DNA of 64,000 nucleotides from Rosellinia necatrix (taxonomy: Eukaryota > Ascomycota > Sordariomycetes > Xylariales > Xylariaceae), in assembly GCA_021209875.1 (NCBI GenBank), contig JAGYVD010000004.1, forward strand, positions 1,674,001 through 1,738,000, given 5' to 3'. Numbering within the stretch: position 1 is the first letter of the stretch; every line of letters starts with the position of its first letter. The notes under the pieces were generated by a model, which saw only the letters and a program-made list of their open reading frames with translations, searched no databases and was not told the origin of the DNA. Positions 38,829 to 51,827 of the stretch are shown one piece after another. A program made the translations under genes and the position numbers.

Positions 38829-41067
38829 CTAAAGGGTATTTAACATCAGCCTTTCGGGTTGGGGCAAACTGCTGAAATCCACCTCGGGTTGCATTTGTCG
38901 CAATGATATGGAATTCATCGAGACATTTTCGGAGTTGGCTCGTTGCAATGCATGGAAATCTCCCACTGTTCTGGGAATTTGAGCGGGCTGGTGTTGATGG
39001 ATTATAAAGCTATTGGCCCGCTGGGGCGGTGTACGATGTATGATGTTGTTCATCATGCTCTGATTGGCTTGATTGTAGGTTTGGTTCTGGGCTTGGCCGG
39101 CATTAACGTAATTTGTGGTTTGGTTCAACCCATTCCCGTGGCCATGATGCATATCGACAGACATCTGGCTGCTCAGGGAATGGGTTTGGTTTATGCTTGG
39201 CGATACCATGCCATGAAGTTGATGGGCATGATGGGCTTGTTGGGTATTCATTGCCCCCGATTGACCAAGGGAGGATTGTTGTGACTGGCCCATGGGACTC
39301 ATCAAAATGTCGGGCATAGAATTAAACTCGGCATTAGGTGCATACTCCCCGTTAGGAGACATAACACCAGGAGAGCTGACTATTGAGAAGGGTTTCAAAT
39401 CGGATCCACTGTTCGAGTTGTTGGAGGCAACCGCAGGGATATCCTGTAGGTGTGGCACCGCGTTTGACGTATAAGGCTCAGTCTTGAAGTCCGTCAACAT
39501 GGGCGGCTGAGCCATGCCAGCGTTGCCAAATCCGTCGAATATGTCGATATTTGAGAGGCAAGCATTCTCTGGGGCCCGCTGCAGCATAGGATTCGCTAGG
39601 CGAGGTAGCACGTCATGGACTTTGTCCAGAAGAAGCGGTAGAAAATGGTGATCCCCATTACGGAGGCTCGATAAGATCTGGAGCAAGGAACTCAGATGTT
39701 CGCGGGGACCCATTGTAAAAGGGTCGGCTGAAGCAGGCTGCGTAGCAAGCACATCAGTCAGGGCGCATGCGGTATCCAGCAGCTTGGCAACCAAGGGTAC
39801 GCCTAATAATTCGGTGCTTTGAGTCTGGAACTGAGACGTCAAAGATATTAGCTCGCGCGACATGTCGATTTGGTAGTGTAATCGATCCTGATTGTTCTGA
39901 GACATGCATCCATGTTGCATGTTTAACAACTGCCATACAGCGGGTTTTAGCCACTGTTGGATTGATTGCTGGTCAACATCTCGCCCATTCATCATCGCAG
40001 TGTCGGAGAATTGCTTTCTTAGGGCACTAAGGTAGGATGAAGAACATTCACTTCGCGTCTTGTTCCACAGTGTGATGAATATGTCGTCGAAGGGGCGGAA
40101 TAGGTTAAGCAACAGGATGTAGCCGTTTATGTGGTGAGCCAAGGGGTCGGAAGGATCGTCGCTTGGCGATGGGAGATTGATAGAGGCCTGCAGAGTCAGA
40201 GGTCGACCACGTTGCAATGCATAAGCCCTACATTACATGAATGTCAGTTTCTTGCCTCGTTAGCCTACGTGCGGGAAGAGCATACCTCTCGGTTACAAAC
40301 AACAGCCAATATAAACGGCGGCGACGGGATGACTCAACATTATCATACTGTACGTATGACTCTTCCTTTGTCATTCCACACATGTGCACCATTGTCGTAG
40401 CCTCGCGGAGGTAGAACCAAGCTTTTTCGTGCATCTCGAGGGCATAGTATGAGCAGAAGAGCAAGTAACTTGTGCAAAGAGTATTCAACGTCGGCGATTC
40501 CAGATAATCCAGCCCTCTGCGTACCCGAATCGCTTCCTCCATCAATAGCGTACCCGAAACTATATGAGCACCCGGCATGTGTTCCAGCATCGGGTCTCCA
40601 GTCGGCAAACTCATGCCGGGTTGAAACATCATATAGGCGGATAGCGACGTAAGAAGGCAGTACGTATCAAGGTTGTGCTCGATATACATAGACTGGTGCT
40701 CGAGACGATTGCGCTGAAGGATGGGCATAATCGAATACATATTGGCGAAAAAGAATTCGATAGATTCCTTGACGATCTCTGGTGACAGGAGGCCAGGCAT
40801 AGGTGCCGACGAAGGCGAGTGCAATTGTGGGCTGCACAGGCCGTTCAACCGACTCTGCACTTTGGCTGAAAGGCTCGTCTGTCGCTGGGTTTCGCGCAAT
40901 TCACTAATCACCTTCGCCCTCGAGCCCTTGGGGCCCTTCTTCTGGGGAATCGCATTGTACGTGCAGGTTAATTGGGCCGAAGAACAGTTGCGGCATGGGT
41001 TGATGCCATCGCACTTGACCTTGCGACGGTGGCAGGCGTCGCAGGCCCTCTTGACGGCGGTCGACAT
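38829..41067 (-). CDS. Zn2Cys6 transcription factor
   Basis: Predicted exons are 41067-40286 and 40227-38829, with a 58-base intron starting GTATGC and ending TGTAG, giving 726 residues. The zinc cluster is at residues 9-35 (CX2CX6CX5CX2CX6C) in the RACDACHRRKVKCDG context. A fungal-specific transcription factor domain follows from about residue 100 to 480. The C-terminal third is rich in Asn, Gln, His and Ser, typical of an activation region. It should be a nuclear regulator. The zinc cluster and the KKGPKGSRAKVISELRE block resemble the sugar/cellulase regulators of the BglR/COL-26 type, but this is from memory and uncertain. Its upstream region (41068-41900) is long and pyrimidine-rich on the coding strand, as expected for a long regulated leader. 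Confidence 0.85.
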
Positions 41068-43378
41068 ATGGAGAATACCTGAGATGTCTATCGGGATCGG
41101 TCTAAGCGCGTGTCGAAGTACAGCGGCCGTGGGTAGCGTGGGTATATCAAGCGAAGCCGTCGCCTAGCAGTCTTCCCATCCAGATCCGCACGGAGAGCCA
41201 GAAGCCTGGGAGACAAAGACGACGTGCGTGATGGCAAACGCTCAGTCGGAGCAAATCGGTAAGCGTATTTTCTTAATCGGCCCGTCCAAGAGGGAATTGC
41301 GGAGGAATGTTGGTCATCGAAAAACGTGGGGATTGCGACCCTGGGGAACTGCACGAGCAGTTATGCAAGCGATGCGACCAGGGCCGACTTGCACTTGGTG
41401 TTCGGAGTTGTCGTTCGGCAGTGCGCTGCTTTGTTGCTAGTGTCGAGCCAGGAGTGTATTGTTATTGTTGGAGAGGCGAATAGAAGAAATATAGCTGATG
41501 TCGTGGCAAGTGAGCAGGTTCATAAATCGAGATGGCGACGACACTGTACCGACAACAACGTCAACAACCGCAACACCCGTGCTGGAGGTAGGGAGGTAGG
41601 TAGGTAGGTAGGTTGGAGGCAGCAGCAGGCTGTGGTTCAAAAAAAGGCAGAAACGGAACGAGGACTGGAAGAGGTAGGGTGGAAAGATGGGGAATAGGTG
41701 AAGGGGGGGGGGGGAAGGGTCCACCTGTACTTGTTTTCGGGGAAGGGTGGGTGGGAGGATGCGGGAGAGGACATAACTAATAGCAGTGATGGAAATGAAG
41801 GGGCTTGCGGGCACTGCTGGGCCACTAACCAGACATGCTCTGTGGTGGCCCTGGTGCCTCACTGGTTGCCTGACCACCAGGTGTAGGGCACATGTACAAG
41901 TACCTATTGGTCGGCGGGCTGTCGCTGAGAATGTAGGGGCTTATTAGCAGCCTAGGGGTAAACTGTACCTAACCCAAAAATAAGCCCTAGCACCCATGCG
42001 CACTGTATGGCAAAACGCCCATGTTCTGTTCAAGCCCAGCAGTAGGTACCAACCTACCTAGTGTACTTGCGAAAGACCTCCACTAACCAAAGCAAGTTAG
42101 ACAAGTAACATGAGTGTCACCTTGGAAACACTCCAGAAGGAGGCAAATATGTGTACATAACGCCGGACGGCAGGCTAACGACAAGAACAGCCCCCAAACC
42201 GGCTGCAAATGCCGACTTAGGTTGTTGTGCACACGATCTGTTGCACGGAGACATGGTACGGCCAGCACTTGTGAGTTCGTTTTTATTTTTCGTTTTGCTC
42301 TACTTAGAAGGCTTCTGCTTACCTCGAATTTGCAACCAATAAAACATCCGGATCCAGGGTTTATACGTCAATTGACAACGGAGGCGATGCTCGATGCGAG
42401 AGCAAAGATGGATGAGAGGATGAAGACAAGGCTGCAGTCATGCTATCCCATGCTGACCAGTTAACTACGTATTCCTTCCTATGAGGAGGCTTGAAGGCTG
42501 TGCAAGTCGTATTTGCGTCGTGCTCTCTGCTCTGAGAATAGGCAGCCCAAATAACAGTTCCGGATCCAAACCGCAGTATATAACTAGTGTATGTCGATAT
42601 GTTCCCGCGGGCTGAGGTTCTCGGACGGGTATTATTATTATACAATGCTAGCCTTTGTAGGAAGTGCCCGATAGGCAACAGACAGGTCCTTTCGGTAGAG
42701 ACAGTGTTGCAGGACCAAGTCTGCATTGTCAGATTCTTATAAAGTTATTACCCAGCCCTGGTTCATGCTGCTGCGTGGGTGAGATGGCCAATCACATTCA
42801 ATATATGCCCGTTCAGCTGGCATTTTCTTTTTGCGCCACTTGGTCTGGCTCCCCAATTTCACCATTCTTGGTTTTATTAGTACCGTATATGTAATACATG
42901 CATACATATGTATCCCGGCCCTCCATCTTCATCTCGCCAGCAAACAAGTCGTATTGTAGCCCACTGCCCACTGCCGCACTGTTGCTACAAGTGCTACATA
43001 CAACGTTAGAGAGGAAGGGGCCCAGATGCCATCAGCCTTGGATTCCCGAACTGGGGGCAGGATTATGATGTATTGTGACGTCTCATGAGTGACAAAACGG
43101 CAGCAGATGCGGAGGCGGGAACACTGCACAGTAGCACAGCTTATCACGCACCCTCGCCGCATTCCGGTATTGGCCGTTGAACATTCGACCTGTGCTAGGA
43201 GAACATATATGTGTGTCGCAGACGGGTTTAAGACTACGTAGGCCAGCCAAGCCAGCCCTCGATCGGCTGGGACACTCATGTAACCACAGCAGCCAGGAAA
43301 GAGAGACAGGGCAAGAAGTCAACACCAAGGCAATGAGGTATGCATGCGTTCCTCAGACGCTACAGTAGTGTACTGCCT

Positions 43379-43437
43379 ACACTAATATACTACACTAATA
43401 TACTACACTAGTGTAATACACTACACCAATACATTGT
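43379..43437. repeat. Short AT-rich tandem repeat
   Basis: Three to four imperfect copies of an ACTACACTAATAT unit, the last carrying ACACTAGTGT palindromic variants. No link to a gene is visible. Confidence 0.75.
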
Positions 43438-46400
43438 TATAACTACTTAGTCCAGTTATCCCGATTTTAAAGATGGCGTACCACTCCGCCATCGTGGTGC
43501 ACCCGGGTCCCCGACCGACCAAAGCTAACCATCTGTGCCCGTGATATAGCGGGTGATGAGCGCCACGGCAACACAAGCGAAATAGCTAATTCAATAGGTA
43601 ATAACTACCTACCTGGGCATCCTCTCATCTACACTACCACACGGTCTAATGCACAGGTACAGGGTGGTCGCAACGTACGACACATGTTGAACGCCGCCCA
43701 TCATCAGCCTACACTTACATCTCAATTACCTGATCGGCCAATTCTCTAAATAGGCGCTACATGGTCTAGTTGACAGCCTATCGGCTGTCGATTGCTTGAG
43801 TGGGAATGTGTCGTGGCGATCTCTAGATTGGCGATCGGTTAGCTCGTACCGCGTAACAAGAAAACGAGCGTAGTGGGCTGAGCGAGCGACCTGCGGAATG
43901 TTGGAATGTTGCAACGGCCCTCAGATCCTATCGGGATAGCGGCTGAAAAGGGGTTGGGGGCGGGGAGGGTCGCCCAACCTGCTTCGCCGCAAGGTCCATT
44001 CATTGGTCTCTCCGTCGATCCAAGTCCAGCCTAACCCCAAACCACCTGGCATACTACCTACCGTCCAGGAACCTACACAGGTACATGCTCTAACTACACT
44101 ACATAACTGTGCTACACCAAGTGGCAGGCGTCTGACAGCGTCTCACGTGGGGTAGAGCAGCCAAGATGCACCACCTCTCGTACCATTTGACATGTCAAGT
44201 AAGCTAACTACAACCTTGGAAGCTCGCATACATGAAGAGACTTGCATAGACCGAAGAAGTAGTGCATGATGGCCCCTGATATCACAAAGGACTGTGATGC
44301 GCATAATTACCTACCTAGTAGGTAGTTATAGAGAATATGTACCTTGAAGTGCAGATATACGTTAAGTGGTGACCATTAAATTTCCGCTTCGCCGGCCAAA
44401 ATTGCCGTATTATGCAATGCAGATTGTTTCCCACTAACAACCGTTACCACTCTATTTTTAACAGGTACCGAACCCAGGCCCTTACCTGCCTAGCTACCAC
44501 GTTACCTTCCACAGCACCGTACCTACACTACATAGGTACTGTATAAACACAATACCTTAGGTACCTAGGCATGTACACTACAAGCAGGCAATTGATGACC
44601 TAAATAATACCGAAGTCGATTCAACGTGCTAGGCAGAGGGAACGCATGCCACTTAATACAAGTGCATATAAGAAACTTTTTTCGCTCGCGACTAAAGAGG
44701 TTGTGCATGATTCATTTTCCTCGGCTTCTCCAATGTCGGATTAGATCGATGAGTTGGTTCAGGATCGTTGCTGGAGGGATTTTTTAAGCGTGCGTGTCGT
44801 ACCTAACCCAGGCTGCACTAGTACTTCCCTACGAGGCACTCAGGTCCTCACAGTGCGTACCATGGATCGCATACGGTCATACCAGACTGATGTAAGCTCT
44901 TTCGTTCGTCGTCGCAGTCCATTGGCGGGCTTCCCGTCTTACTATTTTCTCACCAAAAGTGGCTTTTGTCATGGCTGCTGCAGGACTGACCTGTTATGAC
45001 TGACCCGAATGATACCTACCCAGTCATGATGCCAACCAACGTACAGCCCTCATCCTCATCTGTACCTAGTACAATAATAGACTCGTCTCTTTCCCACCAA
45101 TGCATTGTATAGCATGTGTGTATATTATCAACTCGCACCACCTCTCATTTCCATGTTCCTCCCCGTCCTCGTTAAGCACCACCCATCAGAGGGCGTTAAC
45201 ATCGCACGTATCGGAGATAGCAATGTCATGTGTCCAACGCTTCGCACCTCCACTACCAGAGCTTCGGGATCCTGACAGACAAATCTCCGGCATAGGTGGT
45301 GGTGTACCTATTCAACACCCTGCCGTGCCCTGACCCTGGTAGTGTAACACGTTAGTGAACAGCGCCGGCTTGTGGTGAAGTCACTAGTTATCCGGTCCGG
45401 GGGCCATAAGGTCGGTGTGCTGTAGTAGTGCACTCTGCCTTCCGCTTGTGACGCCGCTGTCGCACCAGTTCCACGGCTGGCTAGCGAACATCTAAACGAG
45501 CGACAAAGAAGAGTGCGTCGAAGCAAAAGGTTCCAACCTCCTCGTCGGATGACGAAGCCATCCTCAATTTAACCCTCTACTCTGGATCTCGGCTTGCTGC
45601 GTTACCCCAGAGAAGGAACGCAGCACCTCCCAAGCCCGATATCGTCACAGGCAAACATGTGCCGAGGCAAGGGATGAGGTACCGCCAAGGCCGGGTGGTA
45701 TGGCGGACAAAGTGACAAATCCCTCGCGACAGCTGGTGGGTGGGCCAACAACAACACAATAATGGCCAGAACCAGAATACCTACGCCCGTATGCTTCTTC
45801 CCTGCTTCTATCCGGCACAAAGAATCGGCCGGAAAGGCCATCGGATGCCAGTATATACCGAAGAACGGGCCAGCAGAGGGGGATGTCCGTTCAAACAGAT
45901 AGGCAGGGCAGACAGCCGGGCGGGCAGCGAATGAAAAGCGGAAAAAAAGTGAAAACGGGCACCTGACTTTCTCCCATTCGTGTGGCACGCTTCCCCACGG
46001 CATGCTAACATCTAGAACCCCAGCTTTTGACAAACCGTCGCCGCGCTTAACCCTTCCCCCACAAAACGTAACCCAACCCGCATGCACTAGATAGACCGCC
46101 CTTCACGGCCGCCCGCACACCATCGACAACCCCATCGCCAATATCTCATCGGTCCGACTACTCCAGGTTTCGCTTAGGCTGGACTTTTACCGCCAGCCGG
46201 CCCAACCTTGCCAAGTCGGCATAACTATCACAGGTCTACTGCACAAATGCGGGCTCACAGGACCGCACTTTAAACAACAATGCATCGACTAGATCGGGCA
46301 GCAAAAAACATTGCATTGAGATTTAGGTGCGGCTGTTCTCGAGTATCTCGGTTAGCTATAATTTAGCACAAGCCCGATTGGAGGTATTATCGTATATACA

Positions 46401-46707
46401 ACGAGCAAGCGACGAATAATTAATTGGAGACTATCGTTGTCCTCTATTTTTGCGAGCCCCCAGACAAATGTTCAGGATAGGCTATTGCCCAACTTGGGTT
46501 TTGATACACAGTAGTCATGGTAATAGACTGATCACAGCTTGTTTCCTCAATAGGTTTGCTCTCAAGTTACGTCTAGTTCATAATCGAAGACCCACGACTA
46601 GGGTGTTTGAAACAACGTCTCAGCTTCGAAAGACTAGTCTCCGTGTTTACACCATGCTGGAAATGCATCGCCCATTCAACTAGCATTGCATGCACATAGA
46701 CACCTAC

Positions 46708-46920
46708 CATTTTAATCTGTGCGAGCATAGGATGGGTGCGAAGGCTTTGCCGTATATTGATAATTGTGAGCCGCGATTGTTCATCTTGGTAACCCACTCC
46801 TGTCAGAAATGATATTGAGGTAGCAAGGTTTAAGCCCCCAAGCACCTCCTTTTTTACCATATCCTCAACAAATGGCAACGCTCCTCTCAATATTTGAGTA
46901 TTGAGTCTGGTGCACGACAT
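46708..46920 (-). other. Coding-like fragment, possible orphan exon
   Basis: A 71-codon stretch begins MSCTRLNTQILRGALPFV and ends at a GTAGGT donor-like site after an ATG codon. It contains an amphipathic EDMVKKEVLGGLNLATSIS block and a GYQDEQSRLTIINIRQSLR block that look like a real protein. I do not recognise the family and could not find convincing neighbouring exons. It may be the remnant of a decayed gene. Confidence 0.3.
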
Positions 46921-46987
46921 CTAGAGTATGCTCAAATGCGGTAGATTCTTTCAACACGGATAGGCAGCTAAAGAGGTTAAGTAGCAG

Positions 46988-47012
46988 AAAGAGAGAGAGA
47001 GAGAGAGAGAAA
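46988..47012. repeat. (GA)n microsatellite
   Basis: About twelve GA units, just upstream (on the minus strand) of the coding-like fragment. Confidence 0.85.
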
Positions 47013-49142
47013 GAGGGGAGCAAAATGGTCAAACCCCTAAATTTTCGACTGAGTGACTGACCATATTCGACATAGAGAAAAGCTGCGACCTGAAATCCAA
47101 ACATCAAATGAACAAAAGAAAAGGGACATGGTGTGTTTATATTATTAAACCCGATCACCCTTGTCGATCTTTCTCGACGCGTGGGAATACGGTTCTGTAG
47201 CCATCATACCCATATTGCGGATTGTCTGAAACTGCTACAAGACATAAATGGCACTATCATGTTGCCCTGCGTGGTGATCCAAGGCAAGACACCGCTCGCT
47301 TGATACATGTCGTAGATTGTAGCATTTTGAGAACAAAAGAGGGGACCTTATCCAGTCATTGTTCATACATATACCCTGCGGCTATTGGAAATTTCATAGA
47401 CTAGTTCCCAAACTTCTAAAATGGCTCTTATGTTTTCCTTCGCCATGGTCGACCACTAGCTTAGCTATCTCACTCGCCTAGCTTTTTTATTCTCCTATGA
47501 ATTCGCCCCGGCCTCAATTTCATCATCGCCGCTGAGGATCTACATAATTACTCTCTAAGACCGGGAAGGTCATGGTGTTAAGCCTAGGTCAAGAGATAGA
47601 AACCATCAAGATATATTATTGTTATGTGAGAATAAAGCTACCTTGTTTTTATTTTTGCCACTAGAATCGCATGTGAGTTTCAGAAAGTTGTGTGAGTTAA
47701 GGTTCATAGCGGCCTCCGAGAAGACCCCTCCCAATCCTCATAAGCATAACCCCACGTTGTCGTGTCCTCCAGTAATCATAGACATCATCTCATATTTATC
47801 ACCCGTATCACACATTATCAAGGGTCTATTTTCTCATCTGCAGGCTTGGCCCTGTAAGTATTGATAGCTACGAGACTCGTGGGGCTCCATCGTTGGTGCT
47901 GTCTCAAGTGGGTTGTGTCTTCGCTTGGTGTCAACCAGGAACCTTTAGGGGGGGGGCATCAGACCAAGTGCATTCTGGTGTGCGATTTTCAGGGCCTGGG
48001 TGCTTTCAAGACCCCCCTAGTGTGCTTCTTGTTAAAACAAGAATGAAACTATCATCAATAGCGTCAGGGGTGTATTTTGATATTCATATTGCAAAACGCT
48101 CAAATGTCAACAGTTTCCCCATTGAGGGTGAACTGGGAATCACCAAAAGCACGGGAAGCACTGGAGGCCCTTAAATCCTATATACGGGCTTTAAGAAGAC
48201 TTCGTACACTAAAAGCGCCTCAGGCTGGAAGGGTACCTATATATAACCACATGAGTCGCCCACCTCGGACTTCCCGGATACGCCACGACACCCACGGTAG
48301 ATAAATGTGACCAAATATCCCGAGTAGTGGTTGCCTATGCTATCAACTGTAGCTTCCGTTGTATTTGGATGTGAAGGGGGCTCAGTACGCAAGCGCAGAA
48401 AGTATGGTGGATTGAACCAACTGGTGACATGGGAATGAGACAGTAGGTATGCAGGTGAGCCAATATAGTTCTATGGGGCGAGAGACATAGGCTTGGAAAG
48501 CACTTTACTGCCACAATCTAGATGTCCTAGCAGCTAGGGGGACGGTGTGAACCGAACTGTGGGCGAGGAGGTGATACTAGCGGGCATTGTGGCTTAGGGT
48601 GAAATTGGTTGGTGAAGTCATCTTGGTAGGTATTTCCCCTGAGGCACACGAGAAAATTGAGAGGGATCAACATCTCAAATATTCTTGGGTAGTTGCCTCC
48701 TTTAAGTTAAGTATTTGCCTGCCTAGCATTAAGCTGTTTCTGCTTCGCTCTTTCACAACTGCCAATGTCCATAATACAAGCAAAAGGGGGTGTTAAATGT
48801 GCTGCCGATTGAGAACAGCTGTAAACCAGCTGCGCGAGGCTGCTTTGTCAGCCTGCCAGTGACTCCTCACAACTTTCACGCTTCAAGGCGCTATGATTTG
48901 AAATGAAGGCCGCTGAGAGCCCACCATCCAAGCTTCGAGTCCGTTCTAGCCAGCTTCCACGCCACCTCGCGACTTCGTTCGATTTCTAAACTGGGGGCTT
49001 CAAGGTCTCTCTAGGTTTTTTTTCTTCTTTTTTCATTATTATAATAGAACGCTTTGATTTTGAGAAAGAGCCTCCTGAAGTCGAACGAACTCCTGAAGAG
49101 GCGCGTAAGAAAAAGACAAAGACAAGAAAAAAAAGGAAAAAG

Positions 49143-49523
49143 ATGAGCGACAAGATCCAGCACATCAGCTCAAGCGAGGAGCTCGCGGCGCTCTTCTCGT
49201 CGACGACGTACGTCGCGGTCGACTTCTACGCCGACTGGTGCCCGCCGTGCAAGGCGATCGCGCCGGTGTACGAGAAGCTGGCGGCGCAGCACGCGGTCGA
49301 GGGCGTGCTCGCCTTCGCCAAGGTCAACGTCGACCGCGCGCAGGACGCCGCCCGCGCCCACGGCGTCACCGCCATGCCGACATTCCTCTTCTTCAAGGAC
49401 GGCCGCAAGGTCGCCGTCAACGGCCAGCCCATGATCCAGGGCGCCGACCCCAAGAGCCTCGGCGCCGCCGCCGAGAAGCTCGGCGGCCTCGCGAAGAAGA
49501 GGGCCGAGGCCGCCGGGGCGTGA
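49143..49523 (+). CDS. Thioredoxin
   Basis: A single exon encodes 126 residues with the thioredoxin fold. The redox motif is WCPPC (Cys33 and Cys36), and the cis-Pro is at about 79 in AMPTFLFF. It reduces protein disulfides in the cytosol, as there is no signal or targeting peptide. The active site has Pro in place of the Gly of classical WCGPC, which is common in thioredoxin-like proteins and may shift redox potential. A 10-15 residue tail of Ala, Lys and Glu follows the domain. Codon use is strongly GC-ending, as in the housekeeping genes. The A-rich leader (AAGAAAAAAAAGGAAAAAG) directly before ATG is typical of highly expressed fungal genes. Confidence 0.9.
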   Translation: MSDKIQHISSSEELAALFSSTTYVAVDFYADWCPPCKAIAPVYEKLAAQHAVEGVLAFAKVNVDRAQDAARAHGVTAMPTFLFFKDGRKVAVNGQPMIQGADPKSLGAAAEKLGGLAKKRAEAAGA

Positions 49524-51788
49524 TGTGGTTGGCCTAAGAGGGCCGGGATCCCGAGCTGGCGGGTTTGGGGCGGATCTGGTGTCCTGACGAAAAGGTGTTC
49601 GTGCGGTTGCGGTGGTTTGGGTGTTATAGAGGTTCGGTTCGGTCGGTAGAAATTTTGACATTTCGGTTCCCGCTGGGCTGATTTTTTTTGTTATTGGGCA
49701 AATCAACATAGCATGTCTATCCTACGGATGAAATATTGCTGTTGTTAGAGGCCCCTTTAAGGGGTGCGAAGGCTGCTTCCCGCTAGCTCCGATACAATAA
49801 CATCAACGTCCATGCTAGGATTTATACACCTTCGTACACAGCTGGGTCATTGGATTAGCTAGGCGGATACAACTAAGGCGTGCCACCAATTTCGGATGAT
49901 CCGATTATATGTTCTTGAGCTTACGGCTCAATATCGTTGGTATGACCCTGTGCTTCACACCTTCAGCTATAGCTTGTCTCGTTTCCATATACAGAGATGA
50001 ACAATAACGATGCATGAGTAAGGAGCTGGGATTTCACAATTTTCAACGATAGATGGGCCTGAGATTAGTTATAGCCGCACTTCGGTCTGGAGCGGCCCCC
50101 GCCGTTGTGCCTTCGAAATTTCCCCCCGGAGTGGTACATGCCAGACCTCAACTTTCACATCACATCACCTTGATGTGGCTTGCTCATCGACATGATGAAA
50201 TAGCAATTGCGATAAGTATAAATCCTTTAGCCGTGGCACCAAATCTCGTTCATTCCCCGAGTTACGGCACATATCCGGTGTCCCATTGCCCTGCTCGAGT
50301 CGAAGCTTTGTGTGTCGACGCGACATTATTCTTCCTCTTCTTGAGATGCGATGCAGGTGCACTTATATCCCCATTGAGCAATTTGGCTATTAGGGGGGAA
50401 GAGTGGGGGAGAAGGGGGTGCATTGATCCTTTTCTTTGCTGCAATCTTATCTACTCAACAGCACACGAGATGCCAGTGACTCTACGGTGCCATGCTGGCA
50501 GGTCGGACTGGGTCACATGCAGCTATTATGGCTTCTAAACCCAGAGGTATGAGAAACGTTAACACTATCTACCTCCTGAAGCTAAGAATACTGAGGCTAT
50601 AGCTCTTAAAATTCTTGCGCCGGTGCGGGGGATATGTGTTATACCTGGTGCAACGAAGACGAATAGCCGGGCAGAGATTCACAATCAAGACCATTATTAG
50701 ATGTTTGATCGAACCATCCATAATTGCGGCATTACGTAGCCCATAACAATGCATTACCATGCATTGCTGCCTCTAGTCGCAGGTCCGAGTCATCCGTGTG
50801 CCCAAACGAACGCTCTGGATTCGAAGTTCTGAATAAATCACGTCAAAGAGCGAAGGAACCCGGACTTGCGATTTTGCGGTGGATGGTTAGTTGGTCAACA
50901 TGCTATTTTTTGACATGGAGTGAAGCATTAAAGTTGCAGCGGCGACAGAATCCGGGATCGAAGAATGTGTTCCCGCGGAATGATAGCCTGCAAGAATGAA
51001 GTGTAAAAATACCTAGTGGGAAAGCCAGGCACCTTGACGCCAACAGGCTGCTCTAAGCAGCACTAATTGATTAAGCGCATGCAGGGTAACAAACTAAAAT
51101 AGATCCAGGTACGTAAACTTTAAATTCTGGTGCATCGGTCTTGCCCCTCGGTATGCCTGCTTTTGCCTACTGACGGGCGTGGGATATCCCGAGGGGCCAG
51201 GGCCGCTCGCGGTCCTGCTTCTCCGATGCTCGGACCGGAGGAGAGCATCCACAAAACCACCTGTGCGTCTATCTGGGCGTCTATCTGGGCGTCTATCTAT
51301 ACTGGCGGGCCATCGCGATCATTTGAATAGTATATGTGTCACCTACGACCCGTGTTTGGTGAATCTGTGAATCTACGGCAAAAGGTATCCGGATTTCTTC
51401 GCCGCCATTGATAAAAAAGTACGGGCGCCGTAATCGCTACACCCGAAAGCTTAAAAGATCTCGCTCGAGCACCAATACTTGGATCTCGCTCGCCATTGGC
51501 TTGATGGAGGCTGTGAGGGGCTGCCGGCTTAAGCCGTACCAAGCTCAACCACATGCCGCACCATCCTAGCGACGCCTTTCTCGGATCTTACGCCCTCCGT
51601 CTGACTGGGCGGAAATGCACTCACGCCCAAGCGTGGCATTAGATCCACACCGCTATCCAGCTACATCCAGCTATATCCAAGCGCTGTCCAGCGCTGTGAC
51701 GTGTGGTATATCATAAACGGGAGAGCCATGGCTACGGTAATGCGACATCCAGGTAGTCAGAACGGTCGTTTGCCATAGATCGTGTTCC

Positions 51789-51819
<31 letters not shown>

Positions 51820-51827
51820 TAGGCTGA
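49524..51827. other. Intergenic, no gene recognised
   Basis: Thioredoxin 3' flank, then 2 kb of sequence with only short frames. Tandem GCGTCTATCTGG units lie at 51264-51299. It ends in a TA microsatellite next to the aminotransferase start. Confidence 0.5.
51792..51819. repeat. (TA)n microsatellite beside start codon
   Basis: Fourteen TA units end nine bases before the aminotransferase ATG at 51828. It lies in what should be the 5' leader or core promoter, so length changes could affect expression. Confidence 0.9.

Larger units (their letters stand above)
41068..49142. other. Eight-kilobase gene desert
   Basis: The left end is the leader of the Zn2Cys6 gene, with GGTA repeats at 41584-41612 and a G run near 41705. 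Inside lie a TACACTAATATAC tandem repeat (43379-43437), many GTACCTAGG-like palindromic bits near 44530-44575, and an AG microsatellite at 46988-47012. One coding-like fragment is listed separately. No other frame has a recognisable product, and no RNA gene was found. Confidence 0.5.

Noticed and set aside
45602..46087. 161-codon minus-strand frame with a hydrophobic stretch
   Set aside because: A single hydrophobic segment in otherwise random-looking sequence; no family and no coding-like neighbours.
48077..48304. 75-codon frame with an ALEALKSYIRALRRLRTL helix
   Set aside because: Protein-like helix but no family and no supporting exons; the helix may be chance.
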